A stretch of 64,000 nucleotides of DNA from contig CP137675.1 in assembly GCA_037976565.1 (NCBI GenBank), forward strand, positions 24,623,331-24,687,330, in the 5' to 3' direction. A program made the translations under genes and the position numbers. The notes under the pieces are model-generated. The model ran no database searches. It saw nothing but the letters and a program-made list of their open reading frames with translations, and had not been told where the DNA came from. Below, one piece after another: positions 1-11,100 of the stretch (position 1 is the stretch's first letter; every line of letters starts with the position of its first letter). The DNA is from Mesocentrotus franciscanus (lineage: Eukaryota > Echinodermata > Echinoidea > Camarodonta > Strongylocentrotidae).

Positions 1-955
1 TTTTGGGCTTAGGGTCATTCTCAAAGATCTTATCAATACACGTGGGAGAAGAAAGATGTCTTACTAATGCTCAGATATTGGGCCTTCCTCTTCCATACTA
101 TTTCAGTAGTTCAAACTTTTCAAACGATTACTAAAACATTGCTGTAAAACTTGTAATTCTATTTTCTGACAAGTTTCTCAAATATTGGTATGAAAAGGAA
201 AGATGCAAGGATACAGGGCTTGATACAATTCGAAGGAAAAAAAACCTGGTGTTTTATTCCCCTTAACAGGCCTTTCAAAGATAGCCTTTAAATAGAACAT
301 GAGAGGAGAGGAAGATGCAGAGTTAGCATGAGAGAAAGATCGAGGGAGTGATAAGGGGTGCCAAAAGGGGAAAATAATAATAATAATATATGAATTTATA
401 ACACGCACATATATACAACACTTTTGAGCAAGGCGGGACAATAATAAATATACAAGTTACATAAAAAATAGCTCAACAGGTAATCTACAGGTAGTAAAAG
501 TCAAATTTTTGAGTAACATATATGTTTTCAGCTGTGCTTTGAGGGAAAGAAGAGGGATGGAAGTAAAACAAAGAAAAAGACATCGAAATGCAGACAGGGG
601 GGGGGGCAGCAAACATTATCTGTTGAGAGCCAAAACTTTGACATAGCATTACTGCCCTTCTGTCTCTCAGCAAACCATACAACATCTATCAAACCAAAGG
701 CAGAGGGGAAGTGGATAATAGGAATGGACAAGTCGATTCACAAGGTACAGGGTTCCAATCCCTGCGACAGCACCAACGTCCTTTTGCAAGATATTCATCT
801 TGATGCAGGTAAGAAATGCAATGTGCGCTGACAAGGGTTGCTGGAGCTACATGTAAATGATAATTTCCGAAGTACTTTGGAAGCACACCTGCACTATAAA
901 TAAGTGAATGTTATTTTCATCATGATTATATTTTTTAATTAACAAAACTCCATAC
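1..955. other. Stretch downstream of the last traced GH3 exon
   Basis: No coding exon is recognised here. The remaining C-terminal part of the GH3 protein, roughly 100 residues by comparison with the usual family length, would be expected next on the minus strand. I could not find it, so it probably lies left of the window. The stretch is AT-rich and contains a short tRNA-like SINE fragment near 735-840. Confidence 0.5.
735..840 (+). repeat. tRNA-derived SINE fragment
   Basis: A B-box-like stretch (GGGTTCCAATCCC) is followed by a body (caccaacgtccttttgcaag and onward) that resembles the longer SINE at 11893-12265. The A box is decayed and the 3' body is missing, so this is an old truncated copy. 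Confidence 0.45.
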
Positions 956-2929
956 CTCATCTCCTGTGTAATTCCCAATGTTCTTGACAGTCACTTTCAC
1001 CGTCTCATTCTGGCAAGGCTGGATGGCGGCAGGCGATACCATCAGGTCTGAGTAGTTGAAAGTCGTGTAGGACAGACCATAGCCAAACGAAAGCAGCGGG
1101 TCGCCATGGAAATAGCGGTAGGTCCGCCCATCCATGGAATAGTTCTCCATCGGAGGAATCTGAAAGTTGAGGGCAGTGTTTTGTTTTAAAGCATGTCTTT
1201 CCCTTATTTATCATATACAATGTACATGTAGATGTGGGTGAACCAATATTGGCTCTGCATGGGATTTATTTTGTCTAAGGAGGAGGGTTAGGGTTGCAAT
1301 TGGGGTTTAGATCAGATTCAGGGTAAGGATTACCGGTAAGGTTTATTATAGTATTAGGTGAAGGGTTATTAAATCGTTAGTGCAGAAAAAGACAGCAGGG
1401 ATTGTCATACAATAGATTAACTTAATACTCTAGAGAGAAATTAAAAATCTTATCTAAAAACTATGGAAGACTTTTGGATATTCATGCACATGTACTTAAA
1501 AAGAGATTTTAAATCAAAATTGTAAAAGTAAATTAAACCTAAAAAACAAAGTTGGCCTGAAAGGAAACATAAAATTCAGACAAAGAATTCACTGTGTAGT
1601 GTGTACCAAAACGTACAATGTATGAAGGATACATGAAATGATACTACTTTGCCTTGCTACTGAGGCACTTGCCTCTATTGTCCTTGAATCTGAATACTAT
1701 CTTTTATTTAACATAATGATTGTAATTCTAACTAGTTGAATTATATCGGAACCTATTATTTCATTTAATTTCATTACTAAAAGATAAAGTTACATTGTAT
1801 TTCAGCATGGAAATAATTATACGTTTGGTAAATGGAGCCAACAAATAGTAAGAGGTAGTCAAGATTGGCCCCATTCAATCCACCATTTCTGACAATTAAT
1901 CAATCATTTATCATATAAATTGATACTGACCTGTGCCACTGTCGCAGGCCAAGTTGAAGGAAGCCTGCCGCCAGGGTTGGCCCCAGGTGCATTCTGGAAC
2001 ATCATCCGCAGAGCCATGCCCGTTGCCTGGGCTGGGAAAAAGCACTCTACAATAGCTTGGACCAAGGGGCTGGACAGGGCCCAGGTGATGTTGAGAGGAC
2101 CAGCGTTGAAAAGAAGGAGGATGACCGGTTTACCCGCAGCTGCATGGTATTAGGAAAAGTAAAAAGTTAGTCATCTTAAGAAATGATTGATATCTAGAAG
2201 GGCAGGATGTCTAGGTTGGATGTAGGACTGAATAGGGCCTGAGGTGATGTTGAGAGGATTAGCGTTGAAAAGGAAGAAAATGGCCAGTTTCCCCCTGGCT
2301 GGTACATGTAAATGTATATCAGATTAGTGTAAATAGACAAGATTAGTAAAGATCAACCTTACTCAGCGTTTTAGCACAGTTGGTACAAAATGTAAGTAGG
2401 ATGGGCAAAAAAAAAACCAAAGATGAAGAAACTATTAATCCTATGAAGGATGCTTAGACTGTGGAACTGGCTCGGAGAAAGGAATTTTGAGAGGACATCA
2501 CTGAAAAGAAGGAGGACCGGTTTGAGTGAGTTCTTTAGCCCTTCACCAAGATGGCTAATATTCATTTTATGCAAAGAGATATTTCAATATTACATGGGTG
2601 AGAGCATATCGAAACCTGCACATCTGTCACTGTCTATAAACACATGTAGATTGAGAGGGGTGTGTGTAGTGAATCATACATGGAAGACTATTAATGTACA
2701 CCACCTTCATCTTACCATAGCGGACAGCATCTTGAAGAAGTTGTTCTTGTTTGCCTGGCAGTAACATGTCCCGTCTGTCATTACCTTCCATCTCAATTCC
2801 AATACCTTGAAACAGAGGAGAGAGAGAGAGAGAGAGAGAGAAAGCAAGAGGTGAGAAAAGTTTAGCCTTAGGTATACTTGTATCTCTAATCTGTACAGAA
2901 AAGTTGTTACCTAAAATATGGTTCTGGCA

Positions 2930-2981
<52 letters not shown>

Positions 2982-5900
2982 CCATCATTAATCCTGAAGA
3001 TTCACCTGTTCCTAGGCACACGACCACCACATCTGCCCCTGTCACAGCATTCAGAACACCTTGCTGGTCATAGGTTTCACACTTGGGGTACGGGCATCCA
3101 GAGGCATGTCTGGTCTTGGTTGCCATGGGTGACAACCCCTCCAGGACGGTGGTCACGAAACGAGGGTCAGGCTCCGGGGCGTAGTCACCAAAGAGGAGGT
3201 TGGAATTGTTGGCAAAAGGTCCTACTACCTGAGAGTCAGAGAAATAGAAAGATAGGGAGTCAGTGGGAGAGAGAGAGAGAGGAAGAAGGAGACATGCATG
3301 CATACATCAATTATAAACTAAAAAACTGAACTGAAGGTAAAATTAATCTAAACACAGCAATCTTTAATTCAGGATAAATAAATTCACAATGAATGAAACA
3401 AAAAAATGAATGTTAAAGACAACAGGCAGATAATATTTACCAAAAGTTTGTAGTGGAAATTTGCTGGAAAAAAAGGTGTTAATGTAATCAGGGTATGAAG
3501 CTAACACTCACAACATATGTACACAAATAGTCTTTATGCACATTTGAAAATGAAAATTGTGCTTTCAATGATTGAAAACCTTTGTGTATATTTTGCATGA
3601 ACCAATTTAAGCCAGTTTCCATTGATTGGAATTCAATTACCAGAACTCAAGATTAGCTTGAAGAACTGTGCTGCAAACCTTATGAAATATATCAATACAA
3701 CTCACTGCAAGACTTTGTATAGTGCCCTCTATTGGTAGAGTGTTCCCTTCATTCTTGATAAGAACAATACTCTTGAGGGCAGCCTTCAGTGCGATTGCCT
3801 GGTGTTCGGGCGACTCCACCACTTGATCTACGTTGAGCTTGACATAGGGGTTGTGGTCAGGGGGGTCGAACTCGCCAAGACGGAGACGGGTGTAGAAGAG
3901 GGGGGCCATGCTGTCACGCAGGTCTTGTGCAGTTAGCATTCCAAGCTCAACCTGAGTTTATGTATAAAAGCATCGAATTGAAAATAACAGATGAGAGAAT
4001 GAATAAAGGGAGATGTGAGCTGGTCTAGCAATAGTGTCTGTGTACGGTCAGCTCATTTTCTTTGCCTACCAACCAACTCTGGTCAGACCCAGGTTTAAGA
4101 CTGAGTCATGTCTTTCGGATGATGACACTAAGGGTCGGTCCCAGATGTAAATAATCATGTCTGATTGATACAGGTCTCTAAAATAACTAGAAAAGTCAAC
4201 GCAAAGCGTAGCATCCCCTCGCACAAATAGCCTATATACGTCAGAAAATGTTACCTCCATTAGACTATACTATTATATTACTAGGCAAGGAAGTTAACCA
4301 CATTTTCACATATATAATTAGGTGTTTTGCATATTAAATGAGCTATGACCTTTCACCTTTGACCTACATACTCCGAAATCGAACTTAGGCTGTGTTTTGA
4401 TACCATGTACCTTCATATCAAATTTGATTAAAATCCATCAAACATTACTAAAGTTATCGATCAGAAACCAGATTCGCATATTTAATGAGCTATGACCTTT
4501 GACCTACATACTCGGAAATCAAACTTAGGCTGTGTTTTGCTACCATGTACCTTTATATCAAATTTTATTAAAATCCGTCAAACATTACTAAATTTATCGA
4601 TCGGAAACCAGATTCGCATATTTAATGAGCTATGACCTTTGACCTACATACTCGGAAATTGAAGTTAGGCTGTGTGCTTGATTCCATGTACCTTCATATC
4701 AAATTTCATTAAAATCCGTCAAACATTACTTAAGTTATCGATCGAAAACCAGATGTGTATTTTTTTGCATATTAAATGAGCTATGACCTTTGACCTACAT
4801 ACTCGTAAATTTAACTTAGGCTGTGTTTTGATACCATGTACCTTCATATCAAATATGATTAAAATCTGTCAAACATTATTAAAGTTATCGAACGGAAACC
4901 AGATTCGTATATTTAATGAGCTATGACCTTTGACCTACATACTCGGAAATTGAACTTAGACTGTGTTTTGATACCATGTACCTTCATATCAAATTTCATG
5001 AAAATCCGTCAAACATTACTAAAGTTATCGATCGGAAACCAAATTTGTTACGGACGGAAGGACGGACGGAAGGACGGAAGGACGGACGGCGGCGTTTCTA
5101 TATCCCCTCCGACTTCGTTGGCGAGGGGATAATAATTGCACACACAGGTACATGTAGATAAGGGTGAGGGCAACTGCCAAAATAAATTCTAGAAAGCTTT
5201 TGTAAAAACAATGATCAGTGTGAATGGCTTGCACAATAGTAAAATCAAGTTTTGTTCAGAGTGGGCCTCAAAGATGAAACTATATTGTGTATCTACCATA
5301 GATATAGATAATAATGAAGATTCTAGACTTATATTATTCAATTCATAAAAAAGATAAAGGACTTGCATAACAAAATGCCATAGAAACTCTTAAAACCGCC
5401 TCTACAGATGTTAAAGAAACTGTTGGCTTATTTCAAATGCACCATTTTTTCCTAAACTAAAAACACTGTAGTTATTTTAACTATACAAAAACTACAGTCT
5501 TACTGGTGATTTAAGAATGAGGGCAATTCAGGTACATATTGGCTGTTTCTTCAAGTACAAGGATAAAATGGGAATTATTTATATGGCTCAATAGGCTGAT
5601 CCTCAAATGATAAACTCTCCCACATTTTCAGCGAGGAGAGCCTTAGAAAGGGGGGCCATGGGCAGCTGAAGACTTCCTCTGTCTGTGCTTGTCCAAGCTT
5701 CTCTTTTGTCTCTCTCAAAGCTCATGGCACCTTGCTTCTGAGCTACCCTCCAGATGCTCCTATTCCTGGGGATGCACTCTCAGTCTTCTTAAAGGACACT
5801 TGCTGTATTTAGCAGATATGCTTCATACGCGGTCCTTGAGTTGAAGCAGTTCCTGGGTTCTCCTCTATTGCAATAGGTAGTTAGGTACAACAACAATTTT

Positions 5901-8040
5901 AGAATAAAACAATGCAAAATTACTAAACATAACAGCGTTAAACATGAATAACAACATTACATCTCACCGCTTCTGCGAGATAGTCATACACTGCAGGGGT
6001 TGTATGTCCCAAATCAAGATTGCATCCCGCCTTCAGGCTCTTGACGGCTGTCTCAAGATATGACGTGGTGTAGTTGTGTGCTTCTTCCTCCAGCTCTAGC
6101 GCCCTCTGGTCACTGACCACATAACCTTTGAACCCCCACTCCGTCCGCAGGACATCGTTCAGGAGGTAGGAGTTAGCACAAGCAGGGATGCCATTCACGC
6201 TAGTGGAAAATGATGAATGGAATTAAAGACATTGTCACCATATCTTCACCATATAAAATGAAAAGTGTTTTTTTTGGGTGCTCATGTGAGGAAAAATTAA
6301 ATGACATAAATTTGATTTACAATTTTTCATTTATATTTTCTATTACCAATGTGTAGCTGTTCATTTTGATGTACTGAAAGGTGCTTCTAAACTCATATGT
6401 AAGACATGTTTTATGATAGAGAATTCAGGGAGGAAGTCATTTTCATATTTGGATTAAGTCAACATTCACTTACCATTTACATGTAGCTTGGCTGAGGAAA
6501 CTGGCTTAAAACATAATGCAATCAAATCTAATATTTGGACTTTTGAAAGCCAAATTTAGCCAAAAATAATCTTTTGGTCTTTGGAACATAATAGAGCCAA
6601 TCCAAAACATATAATAATAATAATAATAATAATCTTTTATAGTCCACTCCAAATTTTATTAAACTGAAAATAGAAATTCTTTGTGCCAAATTGATCGTGA
6701 GCCCGGCAGCCACTGAGCAGCGCCAGATCGACATTGCTCTATCCCCTTATTGTTGAACGCCAAACAAGGTAGCAGCGACTCCCATCTTTTAACGTCTTTT
6801 GGTATGACGTGGCCGGGGTTCGAACCCACGACCTCCCGGTTGTGAGGGGGACGCTCTACTGACTGAGCCAACACATCGGTATCTATACCTATACATGCAT
6901 CAAAGGAATCTTATCAGTCTCCGTTGTTTCTCAGCCTTAGCCATCTCACAAAACATTATGTATTGCAAAAGTCAAATGCTAATATGCAGTTACATGTAGC
7001 CTTATTGACCCTATTATGGCTATGGAATCCTCATGTCAGGTTAAAAATGATTGGTTCAATTCTGTTTTCTTCAACAATTACGGATAAATTGTCATCAAAA
7101 TGTAAAATGTAACTACAATATATATCTGACTTGAGTAAATGAAAACGACCCATGATTGCTAATGCCCAGATGAAAAGTTTATTCACCTATTTCGTCATAT
7201 ATCTGTGGATAAATATACACAAAATGGCAGATGGTCGTATCAGATAATTAAACAAGAAAGAGATAAAGAGAGAGAAAGAGAGAGAGAGAGAGAGAAGTTG
7301 ATACAAAAAGGTTTCTTGTCGATGAACTTGTCTGACCTGTTATAACTGCACATGACACTGTAGGTTCCTGCCTTGATGCACTCTTTGAATGCTGGGAAGA
7401 ATGTCACCTGCAGGTCCTTATCTGACACCTAGCAAAAATGAAAACAAACATTGTGTTGATTTCATGTCTGATAAAACATGCCAAGTTGACAGATTTCAGA
7501 AAATGTAAACTAAATGTAAAGTAAGACATGTGATGTAATAATGGTGACAAGATGCTTTATATAAAAGAGGGAATTCATTGACTTATTAAATCTTTTGAGG
7601 GATTTTACATTAAATTCAACACAGAAAAAAAAAATCATCCTCAACAACTCATTTTATCTTCTTCTGTTTTCATATGCTTCTATCATGTGAGAGACAATAA
7701 TAAATTCTTTTTTTGTAAGACAAATGATCTGTTTCTTCTTCTAAATGCTTTGACTTAACTTCCTTTTTCATGTCATCTCCTGAGGAGACCGATAAAGATT
7801 GGTAGTTATTTTGTCCTCCCCTCATTTTTCTTCTTCTTCATCTTCTCTTTCTTTTTGTTTCTTCTTATTTCTTTTTTTTTTTGCTTCCCCTTTTTCTTCT
7901 CATGTTCATTACTTCCCCGTCCTTGCTTTTACTTACTTCCTTTTTCTTCTTCTTTTTCCTCTTCCCCATCTTCTTGTTCTTGTCCTTCTTAATATTATTA
8001 TTATTATAATCATTATTATTTGTATTTTTATTATTATTAT

Positions 8041-8114
<74 letters not shown>

Positions 8115-11100
8115 TCATTATCATTATTTTTTTTATTATCATCATTATAATTATTATTATCATCATTATTATTAATACTATTATCATCATCATTGTTCTC
8201 TCTCAAAAATATGAAAATTCAAAGCATGAAAATTACAAAATGCATTAATTTTCACTGAAATGTGTCTTTAAGCTTTCATTGCATTTTGCCACTCTCCTTT
8301 TCTTTTTCTTTTTATGTGTCCTACCTTAGCATCAAATGAGAACCTGGATGAGGGGTAGTTTTCTGGTCCAGAATAAGCAGCAAAATGTTTGCATCCGGCA
8401 TTGGTTAGAAGGTATCTAGGATGATTGCCTTGAAGTCCCCATACAAAGCTCTTAGCAAGCTCTCCAGTCAGGTATGGGTCCTCACCGTAGGTCTCCTGGT
8501 AAGCACAATGGAAAGATTGAAGTAGGTTTAAAGGTACCAGTCAGCAATTCAACAAGGTTGTGAAAGTCAATTATTCTTAAATCATTCATCTTTAAAAATG
8601 TAACAACAAAGCTCACTGAAAGTTTTCAGGAAAATAAAATATCAATATATAATACACTTTACAACAGATGTTGATATTTTTCAATAAGAACAAAGAAAAT
8701 GTAAAATTCATATTGAAATGATATCACAGCAACAGGAGGAAATTCAGAGAATTCCCTTTTAATACCATTATAATCAGCGATGTAATCTTGCTTTTCATTT
8801 TTTGCCTCCTAAAGCCTTTTAGACTGATGTTGCAGACATTAGTTGAATTCAAAAATTAAAGCTTGAATTCTGAACAAAACAACATAAAATATTTTGTTTT
8901 AATAAAAAAAAATGGTAGCCATATATTAGTATTACTTCTGCTCTTTCTGCTGGCCCTGCAATTATAACCCCAGCAAAAGTCAGGGCCCGTATTCAATAAA
9001 CTTCTAAGACATTTTTCTTAAGTCTAAGAAAATGTCTAAGAATTCGTCTAGGTTAAGAGAGTTGCCTTAGCCGTATTCTAAACACGTAAAGCAGTTTGTC
9101 TGTGCTAAGACGACAGATAAGACAAATTCTTAGACCCGATGACGTCATGTTGGAAAGTCAAGTTGGTCGAGTCGAGCGACTTAATTGCAGCTCAATTCGC
9201 CTATGCAATATGCGTGTTAAAATAAAAATCGCACCGCACAAAAATTATACACAAAACGTATGGGAGATAGAGTGTACGGGAGGAATGATGCTCACAGAAT
9301 TGTTTTGGGCTTGACTGACACCAAATTATTAGTAAGGCAGTCTACTAGTCAAGAGCCCCTGATCTAGATCGAACATCCACCGTAAGCTTTCAATACTTTT
9401 CTTTCAAACATCTTCTTATGCCGCGGCTAGGGTCCATGAAGTTAGCGCTAGCACTGGGCTACCCATGCATCGTATACTGCTATACTATAGCTAGCCTAAA
9501 ATTAATCAAATACTAGTAGCTAACCTTTATCAGACTTTAATATAATGTAATAACAACTGTTGTCTCACCTAACATTATGTCGATGACACAGATTCCCTGT
9601 TTCCATATTTTAATGCCAATTATGACTAAGAGATGACAGCTATGTCCTAATAATATATTAAAAGTAGTGTTATGAAGGCGGCCTAGATCTAGATATGCTG
9701 GATCGATCGTGTATTACAAACAAACGTTTAACAAATACCATACATGGAGCTCCTGATCCTGCGCGTTGCGCTGCCGACGTCGACGCTGTATACATGAAGC
9801 TTTCGTTGATATAGGTCAACTGATAACCTGCGCTCGCGCTGCATGCATGTTCGCATCCCTATGTTTTTTCATTCCATTTGATCGAAACCCAAAGCGACAT
9901 TGAGTGCTGCAGCACTGCCGGTGCCGAAGCCCTATTTAAGCATCCTCAGTAGTATGCTTAAATATAGGGTAGGTTTCTTACTTATCTTAGAAATCTCGAT
10001 TGTATAGAATAAGACATGCTATTTAAGCCCCTTTTCTTAGATAAATCTAAGAATTCTTCTTACCCTTAAGGCAAAATTCTTAGCCCCCAATGCTTTTATA
10101 GAATACACATTTTTGCTAAGACTTTTTCTTAGCAAAAATTTAAGAAAAAGTACTTAGATTTCATGCTTAAGAAGTTTATTGAATACGGGCCCAGGTACCC
10201 ATTTACACCTGGGTGGAGAGTGGCAAATGTGGATTAATGTCTTGCCAACTGGCATTTGTGCCAGGATGGGATTCAAACCCTCAATTGGATTGAGAGTCAA
10301 TTGAAAGAACCACTATACCACAACACCTCTACAAGCAGCATGTACATGTATGCATTCATTCATTCATTTATTTGGGACCCTAGTCTACAAGATGTACCTC
10401 CTGGGCCCCTAGTAATTTTGTTTTCTGAAGTCCCCCATGCTTAGTACTGGCTAGAAACCTGGGGGCCATTTCTCGATACTGTCATAAGTCTAACTTTTTA
10501 TACATCCTATTTAAACATAGGTTGTAGAATTAACACGCCTTTCTATGGGATGTCCACGCACTTAGACTTATAACGGTTTCAATAAACTGACCCCTGGAGC
10601 CAGTTTCTCAAAACCGCCATAAGTCTATGTTCTTGGACATCCCATACAAATCTGTGATACAGTATTATCACAGAATTTAATTGGGATGTCCTGGAACTTG
10701 AGACTTATTACACTTTTGTGAAACTGGACCCTGAAGGCAGATGTTACCTGGTTCCTCCCCCAGTATGGATGCCTCATGATGTTGATGACAGGGCTGAAGC
10801 AATTCAATCCTTGATGATTGTTAAAGTCTCCTTTCTCCAGGTAGTAGTTGTGCTTGGCCCTCACCTCATAGCCTGTGGCATTGGCAACTTCAAATAAGAG
10901 GTCTCGGCTGAAGACAGGAAAGAGAAGGTGGTTTATCACTTTGCATTTATCAGAATATTCACATAATAAAAATAATAATCTGGATTTATATAGCATTTAA
11001 TACGAAATACCGTCTCTAAGCGCTTTACAGATATTATTACCCCGATTATCAGATTCATTCACCCACAATGTGCACCATCTCCACTCCCTGGGGAGTATTC

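Larger units (their letters stand above)
4205..5135. mobile_element. TIR element carrying an internal satellite
   Basis: The ends form a short inverted repeat: gcatcccctcgc near 4211 and gcgaggggat ending near 5130. The interior is five tandem units of about 140-150 bp followed by a GGAC/GGAA microsatellite at 5049-5090. There is no coding capacity, so it would be a non-autonomous element. It lies in GH3 intron 5. No target-site duplication was confirmed. Confidence 0.6.

Noticed and set aside
1920..2153. Plus-strand frame over GH3 exon 9
   Set aside because: Shadow of the minus-strand exon, which has conserved GH3 sequence and splice sites.
6780..6875. Possible minus-strand tRNA gene
   Set aside because: Same reasoning: tRNA-like head joined to a SINE body and triplet tail; no closing acceptor stem.
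7799..8248. Frames with poly-Ser, poly-Thr or poly-Leu
   Set aside because: They translate the (TAG)n and ATT repeats in GH3 intron 3.
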